Position numbers and translations under genes: made by a program
From: Phytopseudomonas punonensis
Lineage (GTDB): Bacteria; Pseudomonadota; Gammaproteobacteria; Pseudomonadales; Pseudomonadaceae
Assembly (NCBI RefSeq): GCF_900142655.1
Contig: NZ_FRBQ01000001.1
Coordinates: forward strand, 1,118,115 to 1,182,114
Direction: 5' to 3'
DNA length: 64,000 nt
Notes under the pieces: model-generated
Databases searched by the model: none
Told to the model about the DNA's origin: nothing
Seen by the model: only the letters and a program-made list of their open reading frames with translations
Part shown: positions 25,506-33,431 of the stretch, in pieces
How the letters are laid out: the number at the start of each line of letters is the position of its first letter
Position numbering within the stretch: the first letter of the stretch is position 1

Positions 25506-27826
25506 TGCAGCGCATCGACAACGCCTGGGCGGACCTGCCGCTACGTGGCAAGGCACTGGTCGGCATCTCGCTGCCGCTGGTGATCCTGCTGATCTCCCTG
25601 GTACTGATCTACATCACCGAGCGGCAGACCGCCGAGGCCGAAGAGGACGTGCGCCGGGTGCTGCAGGTCCAGGGCGACATCCAGGCCGTGCAAACCCTGC
25701 TGGCAGAGGGCGCGGCCAGCGTGCGCGGCTACCTGCTGACGCGCAACGACGACTTTCTGCCCGCCTACCAGCAGACCGAACCGCGCATCGAAGCGGCCCT
25801 GGCGCGCCTGGACGCCAATATCCGTGACGCCGAGGTGCGTCAGCGCCTGGAGCGCATCCGCCCGCTGATCAACAATCAGCTCCACGGCCTGGATGTGCTG
25901 CGCAACGTCGACCTGCGCCAGGATCAACAGCGGATCGCCGCCGTGCTCGACGAGAGCAAGCGCATGCTCGATACCCTGCGCAACCAGATCGACGCCATGC
26001 GTGTGCGCGAAGACGCCCTGCTCGCCGACCGCACCGCCAACGCTGCCGACAACCGCCAGCGCATGCTGCTGGCCACCCTGCTGGCCGCCGGCTGCGGCCT
26101 GTTCGGCGCGATCGTCGCGGTGCTGCTGCTCTCCAGCGGTATCGTCAGCCGCGTGCAGCGGGTGCAGCGCAGCGCCCGCCACCTGGCGCTCGGCAACCCG
26201 CTGCAGCCGCGGCACCACGAACGCGACGAGATCGGCCGCCTGGGCGCCAGCCTGGAGGAAGCCAGCCAGCTGCTGGCCCAGCGCGAACGTGCCCTGCGCG
26301 ACAATGAGGAGCGCCTGCGCCTGATCATTGAGGGCGTGCGCGACTACGGCATCTTCGCCCTCGACCCGCAAGGCCACGTCACCACCTGGAACGCCGGGGC
26401 CGAGCGGATCAAGGGCTACAGCGAAACCGAGATCATCGGCCGCCACTTCTCGCTGTTCTATCCACCCGAGCAGCGCCCGCACCACCCGCTGTATGCGCTG
26501 CAGGTCGCCGCCGAAAAGGGCCGCTACGAGGAAGAGGCCTGGCGCCAGCGCCGCGACGGCTCGCGTTTCTGGGCCAGCGTGGTGATCACCGCCCAGCACG
26601 ATGCCAGCGGCACGCTGCGCGGCTTTTCCAAGGTCACCCGCGACATCACCGACCGCCGTGCCGCCGATATTGCCCTGCGCGCCGCCCGCGAGGAGGCCGA
26701 GAACGCCAGCCAGGCGAAAAGCGAGTTCCTGTCGCGCATGAGCCACGAACTGCGCACCCCTCTCAACTCGATCCTCGGCTTCGCCCAGTTGCTCGACCTG
26801 GAATCGCCGAGGCCGCAGGTCACCCATATCCTGCGCGCCGGTCAGCACCTGCTCACGCTGATCAACGAAGTGCTCGACATCGCCCGCATCGAGGCCGGCC
26901 GCCTGCCGATGAGCCCGGAAGCCATCGACCTGCACGGCGTGGTGCACGAGGCGCTGACGCTGATTTCACCGCTGGCCGACGAAGCCGGCATCCGCCTGCG
27001 CCCATTGCCGCCGAGCACTTCGCCGGCTGGCGTGATGGCCGACCGGCAGCGGCTGATCCAGGTGCTGCTCAACCTGCTGTCCAACGCGGTGAAGTACAAC
27101 CGCCCCGGCGGCGAGGTGCACCTGGACATCGAGGTGCAGGGCGAGCGCCTGGCCCTGGCGGTCAACGACAGCGGCGCGGGCATCGCACCAGCTGACCTGG
27201 AGCGGTTGTTCCGCCCCTTCGAGCGCCTCGGCGCCGACCAGCACAGCGAGGGCACCGGCCTGGGCCTGGCCCTGAGCCGCAACCTGCTGCAGGCCATGGA
27301 CGGCACATTGGAGGTGATCAGCGTGGTCGGCACCGGCAGCCGTTTCGTAGTGACGCTACCGTCGGCGCAGGTCGAGCCCCAGGCCAGCCACGACGATCCC
27401 TGGCGCCCTGCGCCCTTGCCGAAGCCGGCGAGCACGCTGGAGACTGGCAGCTTGAAGCGCGTGCTGTGCATCGAGGACAACCTGTCCAGCCAGGCACTGA
27501 TCGAAACCCTGTTGCAGCGCCGGCCGGGCGTGCAGTTGCTGTCGAGCATGCAGGGCCAGCTGGGCCTCGACCTGGCGCGCCAGCACCTGCCACGGGTGAT
27601 CCTGCTGGACATCAACCTGCCGGACATGACCGGCATCGATGTGCTCAAACGCCTGCGCGCCGACCCGCTGACCGCCACCATCGCCGTGCTGATGATCACC
27701 GCCGACGCCAGCACCGCGGCCAGGCGTGCCATGCAGCAGGCCGGCGCCACGGCGATCCTCACCAAGCCCATCCACGTGCCGACCTTCCTGGCCTTTCTCG
27801 ACCAGCACCTGCCGGAGCCCGCATGA
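25502..27826 (+). CDS. CHASE3-PAS hybrid histidine kinase
   Basis: A 774-residue membrane kinase. Spans at about 18-38 and 188-213 flank a helical CHASE3-type periplasmic domain (VRGYLLTRNDDFLPAYQQT is diagnostic). A short HAMP follows (218-260), then a PAS domain (270-385: YGIFALDPQGHVTTWNAGAE). HisKA has His415 (FLSRMSHELRTPLNS), then HATPase (LLNLLSNAVKYN; NDSGAGI; GTGLGLAL), and a C-terminal receiver with Asp703 (LLDINLPDM). The hybrid receiver implies either feedback or relay through a histidine phosphotransfer protein, which is not encoded here. Confidence 0.93.
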   Translation: MMQRIDNAWADLPLRGKALVGISLPLVILLISLVLIYITERQTAEAEEDVRRVLQVQGDIQAVQTLLAEGAASVRGYLLTRNDDFLPAYQQTEPRIEAALARLDANIRDAEVRQRLERIRPLINNQLHGLDVLRNVDLRQDQQRIAAVLDESKRMLDTLRNQIDAMRVREDALLADRTANAADNRQRMLLATLLAAGCGLFGAIVAVLLLSSGIVSRVQRVQRSARHLALGNPLQPRHHERDEIGRLGASLEEASQLLAQRERALRDNEERLRLIIEGVRDYGIFALDPQGHVTTWNAGAERIKGYSETEIIGRHFSLFYPPEQRPHHPLYALQVAAEKGRYEEEAWRQRRDGSRFWASVVITAQHDASGTLRGFSKVTRDITDRRAADIALRAAREEAENASQAKSEFLSRMSHELRTPLNSILGFAQLLDLESPRPQVTHILRAGQHLLTLINEVLDIARIEAGRLPMSPEAIDLHGVVHEALTLISPLADEAGIRLRPLPPSTSPAGVMADRQRLIQVLLNLLSNAVKYNRPGGEVHLDIEVQGERLALAVNDSGAGIAPADLERLFRPFERLGADQHSEGTGLGLALSRNLLQAMDGTLEVISVVGTGSRFVVTLPSAQVEPQASHDDPWRPAPLPKPASTLETGSLKRVLCIEDNLSSQALIETLLQRRPGVQLLSSMQGQLGLDLARQHLPRVILLDINLPDMTGIDVLKRLRADPLTATIAVLMITADASTAARRAMQQAGATAILTKPIHVPTFLAFLDQHLPEPA

Positions 27827-28296
27827 GCGACGACTACCGCATCCTGATCATCGACGATCAGCGCCCCAACCTGGATCTTATGGAGCAACTGCTGGCCCGC
27901 GAAGGCCTGCACAACGTGCTCAGCAGCACCCAACCGACCCGGGCGCTGGAGCTGTACAACAGCTTCGAGCCGGACCTGGTGATTCTCGACCTGCACATGC
28001 CCGATTTCGACGGCTTCGCGCTGATGGAGCAGCTCAACCGGCGCATTCCGCACAACGACTACGTGCCGCTGCTGGTGCTGACCGCCGACGTCACACGCGC
28101 TACACGCCTGCGCGCCCTGGCCCTGGGCGCGCGGGATTTCATCAGCAAGCCGCTGGATGCCCTGGAAACCATGCTGCGGGTCTGGAACCTGCTGGAAACC
28201 CGCGCGCTGTACAAAGCGCTGCGAGCACGGTTGACCGAGCCGCAACTCGAAGCGCTGCTGCAACCGTTGGTGGCGCAGCGCCAGGGCCGCCGCTGA
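27823..28296 (+). CDS. Stand-alone receiver (CheY-like) response regulator
   Basis: A 157-residue protein: receiver with acidic pair Asp11/Asp12, phosphoacceptor Asp56 (VILDLHMPDFDG) and Lys109 (DFISKPLDA). The last 35 residues (LLETRALYKALRARLTEPQL) form a charged helix and no known output domain. Receivers of this sequence style are often fused to HD-GYP phosphodiesterase domains, which is absent here. It overlaps the hybrid kinase by ATGA and closes the operon, so it may be the kinase's output or a phosphate sink. Confidence 0.92.
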   Translation: MSDDYRILIIDDQRPNLDLMEQLLAREGLHNVLSSTQPTRALELYNSFEPDLVILDLHMPDFDGFALMEQLNRRIPHNDYVPLLVLTADVTRATRLRALALGARDFISKPLDALETMLRVWNLLETRALYKALRARLTEPQLEALLQPLVAQRQGRR

Positions 28297-28303
28297 AGGT
28301 GCC

Positions 28304-28744
28304 CTAGACGGGCTTGGCGCCCATCACCGCCATGATCACCACCAGCAACACGACGATCAGCGCGGCATAGGCCACCACGAAACGCAGTGACTTGGCCGGC
28401 ACTGCGCCGTCCGCTTGAGCCTGCCAGGCGCCCAGGCGGCCGAGCAGCAACAGGCCGACGATCATCAGCACGGCAAACAGGCTGCTGCCCAGCAGCAGCC
28501 ACAACTGGCTCAGCGGCCAGCCGGCCAGGTTGACCATCCACCAACCGGTCACCGGCAGGCTCAACGCCAGCACGGCGAACACCGGCAGGCTGATGGTGCG
28601 GGTGCGCTGCAATTTGCGTTGCAGCACCGCCTTGTCGCCAGCGCGCCAGGCTTTCCAGAGCATGAAGGCATGGGCCAGCACGCCCAGCAGCAAGAGAATG
28701 CCGGGCAGCGCATGGAGGACTCTGATCAGCAGATAATGCTCCAT
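28304..28744 (-). CDS. DUF2269-type small membrane protein
   Basis: A 146-residue protein with four hydrophobic spans: HYLLIRVLHALPGILLLLGV, LPVFAVLALSLPVTGWWMV, WLLLGSSLFAVLMIVGLLLL and VAYAALIVVLLVVIMAVMG. The His in the first span and GWWMV in the second resemble the DUF2269/predicted integral membrane family, whose role is unknown. The ATG at 28744 is the natural start of the first span. It converges on the signalling operon with only 7 bases between stops. Confidence 0.75.
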   Translation of the reverse strand: MEHYLLIRVLHALPGILLLLGVLAHAFMLWKAWRAGDKAVLQRKLQRTRTISLPVFAVLALSLPVTGWWMVNLAGWPLSQLWLLLGSSLFAVLMIVGLLLLGRLGAWQAQADGAVPAKSLRFVVAYAALIVVLLVVIMAVMGAKPV

Positions 28745-28829
28745 CACGGTGTTTCCTTTGTTTTTTATAAATTCAGGCCCTGCCTGGGTGCACAACTCGC
28801 TACCCGGGAAGGTCACTTACGCGAAACCA

Positions 28830-30344
28830 CTAGCCAAGAAACAGCTTGTAGGCCGGGTTATCGGTTTCATCCCAATACGGATAGCCGATGGCATCCAGCG
28901 CTGGCGTAAGCAGATGACGCTCGTCTTCCGGCACCTGCAGGGCCGCCATCACGCGGCCATCGGCCGCGCCGTGGTTGCGGTAATGGAACAGAGTGATGTT
29001 CCAGCGCCCGCCCAGCTTGTCGAGGAAGTTGAACAGCGCACCTGGCCGCTCGGGGAATTCGAAACGGAACACGCACTCGTTCGGCACCGCAGCTGCATGG
29101 CCACCCACGGTGTGGCGGATATGCAGCTTGGCCAGCTCGTTGTCGGTCAGGTCGAGCACCGGGAAGCCATGGCCGCGCAGGTTTTCCACCAGCGCTGCAC
29201 GGGGGTCGTTCTCCGGATGGGTCTGCACACCAACGAAGATGTGCGCCTCGCCATCCTGGTGATAACGGTAATTGAACTCGGTGATCTGCCGTTTGCCGAT
29301 CGCTTCGCAGAACGCCTTGAAGCTACCCGGCTTCTCGGGGATGGTCACGGCGATGATCGCTTCACGTTTTTCGCCCAGCTCGGCACGCTCGGCCACATGG
29401 CGCAGGCGGTCGAAGTTGACGTTGGCGCCGGAGTCGATGCCCACCAGGGTCTTGCCGGTGACGCCTTCGCGCTCGACGTATTTCTTGATCCCGGCCACGG
29501 CCAGCGCGCCAGCGGGCTCGGTGATCGAGCGGGTGTCGTCGTAGATGTCCTTGATTGCCGCGCAGATCTCGTCGGTGCTGACGGTGATCACCTCGTCGAT
29601 GTGATCCTTGCAGATATCGAAGGTGTGCTGGCCGATCTGCGCCACTGCCACGCCATCGGCAAACAGCCCGACCTGCGGCAGCACCACGCGTTCACCGGCG
29701 GCCAGTGCCTGCTGCAGGCAGTTGGAATCATCCGGCTCGACGCCAATGACCTTGGTTTCCGGGTGCAGGTATTTGACGTAGGCGGCGATACCGGCAATCA
29801 GGCCGCCGCCACCGACGGGGACGAAGATCGCGTGCAGCGGGCCCTGGTGCTGGCGAAGAATCTCCATCGCCACGGTGCCCTGCCCGGCGATCACGTGGGG
29901 ATCGTCATAGGGGTGTACGTAGACCAGCCCCTTTTCCTCGACCAGCTTCAGGGAGTAGGCCAGGGCCTCGGGGAAGGCATCGCCATGTAGCACTGCCTTG
30001 CCACCGCGCGAACGCACGCCCTGCACCTTGAGTTCCGGCGTGGTGCGCGGCATGACGATGGTCGCCTTCACGCCCATGTGCTTGGCGGCCAGCGCCAGAC
30101 CCTGGGCATGGTTGCCGGCCGAGGCAGTCACCACGCCACGGGCCAATTCTTCGGGCGAGAGCTGCGCCAACTTGTTGTAGGCGCCACGAATCTTGAACGA
30201 GTAAACCGGCTGCAGATCCTCGCGCTTGAGCAGAATCTGATTGCCCAGGCGTTCGGAAAGTTGGCGAGCGGGTTGCAGCGGGGTTTCCACGGCAACGTCA
30301 TAGACACGGGAAGTCAGGGTCTTCTTGACGTACTGTTCGAGCAT
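28830..30344 (-). CDS. ilvA: Threonine ammonia-lyase, biosynthetic
   Basis: A 504-residue PLP enzyme making 2-oxobutanoate from threonine, the committed step to isoleucine. Schiff-base Lys51 lies in YSFKIRGAYNK; the phosphate-binding Gly loop is VGGGGLIAGIA. Two ACT-like regulatory domains follow in the last 180 residues (IPEKPGSFKAFCEAIG; FPERPGALFNFLDKLGG), so it should be feedback-inhibited by isoleucine. The ATG at 30344 (MLEQYVKK) matches the family. Divergent from rpiA. Confidence 0.97.
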   Translation of the reverse strand: MLEQYVKKTLTSRVYDVAVETPLQPARQLSERLGNQILLKREDLQPVYSFKIRGAYNKLAQLSPEELARGVVTASAGNHAQGLALAAKHMGVKATIVMPRTTPELKVQGVRSRGGKAVLHGDAFPEALAYSLKLVEEKGLVYVHPYDDPHVIAGQGTVAMEILRQHQGPLHAIFVPVGGGGLIAGIAAYVKYLHPETKVIGVEPDDSNCLQQALAAGERVVLPQVGLFADGVAVAQIGQHTFDICKDHIDEVITVSTDEICAAIKDIYDDTRSITEPAGALAVAGIKKYVEREGVTGKTLVGIDSGANVNFDRLRHVAERAELGEKREAIIAVTIPEKPGSFKAFCEAIGKRQITEFNYRYHQDGEAHIFVGVQTHPENDPRAALVENLRGHGFPVLDLTDNELAKLHIRHTVGGHAAAVPNECVFRFEFPERPGALFNFLDKLGGRWNITLFHYRNHGAADGRVMAALQVPEDERHLLTPALDAIGYPYWDETDNPAYKLFLG

Positions 30345-30434
30345 GGCGGGCATCGCAGGCGGCTTCATGAGGGACCCCGGAGTCTACCGCAGCCTTCCGC
30401 CGAGCGACCATACGATTTCCGGGGTTTTGCCGGC

Positions 30435-30440
30435 TATAAT
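30435..30440 (+). promoter_or_regulatory. Predicted -10 element of rpiA
   Basis: A perfect TATAAT lies 35 bases before the rpiA ATG in the rpiA/ilvA divergent gap. No good -35 hexamer is visible at 16-18 bases upstream, so the promoter may need an activator or be weak. Confidence 0.5.
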
Positions 30441-30475
30441 CGCGGCCTCGTTTCCTTCCTTCTCGTGGAACCCGC

Positions 30476-31147
30476 ATGACCCAGGATCAGCTCAAACAAG
30501 CCGTGGCCCAGGCCGCCGTCGACTTCATCCTTCCCAAGCTCGACGCCAAGAGCGTGATTGGGGTCGGCACCGGCTCCACCGCCAACTGCTTCATCGACGC
30601 CCTGGCCAAGCACAAGCTGGAGTTCGACGGCGCCGTGGCCAGCTCCGAAGCCACCGCTGCGCGGCTCAAGGGCCATGGTATCCCGGTGTATGAACTCAAT
30701 ACCGTCAGCGACCTGGAGTTCTACGTCGACGGCGCCGACGAGAGCGACGAACGCCTGCACCTGATCAAGGGTGGCGGCGCCGCCCTGACCCGCGAGAAGA
30801 TCGTCGCCGCCGTGGCGCGCACCTTTATCTGCATCGCCGACGGCAGCAAGCTGGTGCCGGTGCTCGGCGCCTTCCCGCTGCCGGTGGAAGTGATCCCCAT
30901 GGCGCGCAGCCACGTGGCCCGCGAGCTGGTGAAACTCGGCGGCGACCCGGTGTACCGCGAAGGCGTGTTGACCGACAACGGTAACGTGATCCTCGACGTA
31001 CACAACATGAGCATCACCGACCCGGTGAAGCTGGAAGCGGACATCAACGCCATCGTCGGCGTAGTCACCAACGGCCTGTTCGCCGCTCGCCCGGCCGACC
31101 TGCTGCTGCTCGGCACCGCCGAGGGTGTGAAGTCACTGCAGCGTTAA
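30476..31147 (+). CDS. rpiA: Ribose-5-phosphate isomerase A
   Basis: A 223-residue cytosolic enzyme interconverting ribose-5-phosphate and ribulose-5-phosphate in the pentose phosphate pathway. Family segments are intact: [17 protein letters not shown] (phosphate loop), [20 protein letters not shown] (catalytic Asp/Glu/Lys) and IADGSKLV. Length equals the E. coli enzyme (219) within a few residues. It ends in a hairpin terminator whose 3' arm overlaps the end of the convergent carP. Confidence 0.98.
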   Translation: MTQDQLKQAVAQAAVDFILPKLDAKSVIGVGTGSTANCFIDALAKHKLEFDGAVASSEATAARLKGHGIPVYELNTVSDLEFYVDGADESDERLHLIKGGGAALTREKIVAAVARTFICIADGSKLVPVLGAFPLPVEVIPMARSHVARELVKLGGDPVYREGVLTDNGNVILDVHNMSITDPVKLEADINAIVGVVTNGLFAARPADLLLLGTAEGVKSLQR

Positions 31148-31168
31148 ATGCTCAGGCTGCACACGAAG

Positions 31169-31200
31169 AGGCCAGGTGAGCGATCACTTGGCCTTCTTTT
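31169..31200 (+). terminator. rpiA terminator overlapping the carP 3' end
   Basis: AGGCCAGGTGA, loop GCGA, TCACTTGGCCT (11-pair stem with one G-U pair) is followed by TCTTTTT. The right arm includes the carP stop codon (31184-31186) and its last codons. Confidence 0.8.
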
Positions 31201-32095
31201 TGAACACATAGAAAAGGTTTGGCTCGCTGGTCAGGTAGAGCACACCCTGATCATCCATGGTGATGCCCTCAGCCTGCGGTACCGATTTTTTCAGGCCATT
31301 TTGGCCAGGCAGTAGAGATAGGCTGCTGATAGGCTTGCCGTCTTGATCCAGCTCCACGACCAGACGCGACTCATCCGACAGGGCCAGCAAATGGCCGGTC
31401 AGACTGTCGTAGTGCAGGCTGGAGAGATCGCGAACGAAGATGCCCGCATCACGCTTGCGGTCATCGCGGATTTGCACGGGGTTTGGTGTACCAGGGTCAA
31501 GATTGGGGAACCCATGCACCTCGTAGATGCGCATGGGGTCGCGCTCCTTGGCCACGAACAGACGTTGCCCTTTCAGGTCATAGGCCAGCCCCTCGAACCC
31601 CTTGTTCTTGGTGCCCATTTCCAGCCCAAGCGACATTTGTTGCCCGTCGGCGGCATCTATAGAAGTCGTGCTGTCATCAATCAACACCTTGACCAAGCGC
31701 TGCGCCCGCTCGTCGGCAATTACGAAACGGCCCGGCGCTATGTATTCCACCGCTTCGGGGTCACCGAAGCCGACCAGCTCGATCTGCCGCAATACCTGCC
31801 CTTCAAGCGACAGCTCGATCAGCTTGGGGTGTTGGTTGGTCACGGTAAAAAGGGTTTTACGGTGCGGGTCGTAGGTCAATGCCGAGACATCATCCTCCAA
31901 CCCGTCGATATGCCGAGCCTCGATCACGACCTCATAGTCACTGAGCCACAGCGAATGGGCCGGGGCCTCGGCAGGCGTATTGATGTTGAACCAGAGCCTT
32001 TCGAACAGCCGGAATTGCTGGGCAACGACGGCCAACGCGACTACGACCAGCAACAGAAGTACAAGTAACCCTTTGATCGAGAAGAGACGGCGCAT
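31184..32095 (-). CDS. carP: SdiA-regulated/YjiK-type beta-propeller protein (CarP-like)
   Basis: A 303-residue protein with an N-terminal membrane anchor (LLVLLLLVVVALAVVAQQF) and an exported propeller-like domain with repeats such as VSALTYDPHRKTLFTVTNQ, AVEYIAPGRFVIADE and FEGLAYDLKGQRLFVAKERD. P. aeruginosa CarP, a calcium-induced YjiK/SdiA-regulated protein, is encoded in the same neighbourhood near rpiA, and by recall is the orthologue. The symbol rests on that match. It probably belongs with carO, 99 bases upstream on the same strand. Confidence 0.8.
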   Translation of the reverse strand: MRRLFSIKGLLVLLLLVVVALAVVAQQFRLFERLWFNINTPAEAPAHSLWLSDYEVVIEARHIDGLEDDVSALTYDPHRKTLFTVTNQHPKLIELSLEGQVLRQIELVGFGDPEAVEYIAPGRFVIADERAQRLVKVLIDDSTTSIDAADGQQMSLGLEMGTKNKGFEGLAYDLKGQRLFVAKERDPMRIYEVHGFPNLDPGTPNPVQIRDDRKRDAGIFVRDLSSLHYDSLTGHLLALSDESRLVVELDQDGKPISSLSLLPGQNGLKKSVPQAEGITMDDQGVLYLTSEPNLFYVFKKKAK

Positions 32096-32194
32096 GATGG
32101 CTCACATATGCAACGACAGAAATGACAACGCCGCCCCTCGTTTTATCGAGAGGCGGCCACTCAATGCAGTGACGGGAAGCTAACAGCGCCTGGC

Positions 32195-32542
32195 TTATTT
32201 CACCAGTTCAACGATGTCGACGTCGATTTCGCGGCTGGTAAGATCCTTGTCGACTTCACCGGTCAGCTTGACGGTGGCTTTCTCGGAAATGGCTTGCGGC
32301 GGCCAGTCTTCGTTGTCGATCTCGACATGGATGGTGCCGGTGGCGTCCTTGAACTCATAGAGCTCGTCCTGCAGGCGTTTGACGATCTGACCTTGCAGAA
32401 CTACCGGAGTGTCGTCACCGGCTTTCAGCGCTTGCTCGACGGTAGTGACCTGAGCGACCTGGCCTGGGCCGGTGTAGCCGGCAGCCATGGCAGCGGAAGA
32501 GAACAGCGGAACGAGCAGCAGAGCGATTGCAGGAGCTTTCAT
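32195..32542 (-). CDS. carO: YgiW/YdeI-type OB-fold stress protein (CarO-like)
   Basis: A 115-residue periplasmic protein: signal peptide MKAPAIALLLVPLFSSAAMA, then a bacterial OB-fold (VVLQGQIVKRLQDELYEFKD; IHVEIDNEDW; VKLTGEVDKD). The family responds to peroxide, cadmium and acid in enterics. P. aeruginosa CarO is a calcium-induced member controlled by the CarSR two-component system. No carSR genes are in the window. It is upstream of carP on the same strand. Confidence 0.85.
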   Translation of the reverse strand: MKAPAIALLLVPLFSSAAMAAGYTGPGQVAQVTTVEQALKAGDDTPVVLQGQIVKRLQDELYEFKDATGTIHVEIDNEDWPPQAISEKATVKLTGEVDKDLTSREIDVDIVELVK

Positions 32543-32686
32543 GGGGATGACCCTCTATCTGTAGATGACGGGGTCAGGTTAAGTCGCGCAGCTGAAGCCA
32601 GGCTTAAAGCCGGCTTAAGCGAAACTTAATTGGAATAAGCGTGAGGTAAGCGGCGTTACAAGGCTAGAGCCATCATTGAGCTGCTG

Positions 32687-32717
32687 TTGTGGGAGAGGGC
32701 AAGGCCCGCTCCCACAA
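32687..32717. repeat. REP-like hairpin downstream of the FAH-family gene
   Basis: TTGTGGGAGAGGGC, AAG, GCCCGCTCCCACAA is a near-perfect palindrome and shares the GTGGGAG half-site of family B. It lies 17 bases from the stop at 32734 and may protect or terminate that transcript; there is no T-run. Confidence 0.7.
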
Positions 32718-32733
32718 CACGGTTATTACCGCG

Positions 32734-33399
32734 TTACAGCACCTGGCTGGCGAAGCTGGAATGGCCAACCAGCTCAAGTACCAGCTCGTCGCCCTTGTTC
32801 AGCGGGCCGACGCCAGCCGGAGTACCGGTAAGGATTACGTCGCCTGGTTGCAGGTTGAAGTGGCCTGCCATTTCCTGAATCACCGGTATGATCGGAAAGA
32901 TCATTTCGGAGCTGCTACCGTCCTGACGGACTTCGCCGTTGATGCTAAGGCGAATGCCGATATCGCGTAGATCTGCAATAGCGTCACCCGGCACAAAAGG
33001 CGCCAGTACGCAGGCGCCGTCGAACGACTTGGCGACTTCCCACGGATGGCCCTTTTCCTTGAGCTTGCTCTGCACATCGCGCAAGGTCAGGTCTAGGGAC
33101 GGCGCGATACCGGAAATGGCATCGAGCACTTCTTCTTCATTAGGCGTGCGTGACAACGGCTTGCCGATCAGTACGGCGATTTCCGCTTCGTAGTGCACCG
33201 AGCCACGGTCACCCGGAATGCTGAAGCCACCTTCGAGGCCGACCACGCAGCTGCCGGGTTTGATGAACAGCAGCGGCTCGGTCGGTACCGGGTTGTTGAG
33301 TTCCTTGGCATGCTCGGCGTAGTTGCGGCCGATGCACACCACCTTGCCCAGCGGGAAATGGATACGGGTGCCGTCGATGTACTGGTGCTGGTAGCTCAT
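32734..33399 (-). CDS. Fumarylacetoacetate hydrolase family protein
   Basis: A 221-residue single-domain FAH-fold protein. The metal site is visible in YEAEIAVLIG (Glu pair) and the preceding FIKPGSCVVG. VCIGRNYAEHAKELNN opens the domain, and PGDVILTGTPAGVGPL closes it. Members act as oxaloacetate decarboxylases/tautomerases, acylpyruvases or fumarylpyruvate hydrolases. The start ATG at 33399 (MSYQHQYIDG) has a good ribosome-binding site. It follows the D-2-hydroxyglutarate dehydrogenase gene by 32 bases, so the two are probably one operon on 2-oxoacid metabolism. Confidence 0.9.
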   Translation of the reverse strand: MSYQHQYIDGTRIHFPLGKVVCIGRNYAEHAKELNNPVPTEPLLFIKPGSCVVGLEGGFSIPGDRGSVHYEAEIAVLIGKPLSRTPNEEEVLDAISGIAPSLDLTLRDVQSKLKEKGHPWEVAKSFDGACVLAPFVPGDAIADLRDIGIRLSINGEVRQDGSSSEMIFPIIPVIQEMAGHFNLQPGDVILTGTPAGVGPLNKGDELVLELVGHSSFASQVL

Positions 33400-33431
33400 G
33401 GTCGCTCCTTGTTTGTACAGCACGCGAGGGT

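Noticed and set aside
25541..26947. 468-residue frame antisense to the CHASE3 kinase
   Set aside because: A shadow of a clear sensor kinase, with no start signal and no recognisable domain.
26842..28263. 473-residue frame antisense to the hybrid kinase and receiver
   Set aside because: It crosses the boundary of two well-defined coupled genes and shows Ser/Arg-rich shadow composition.
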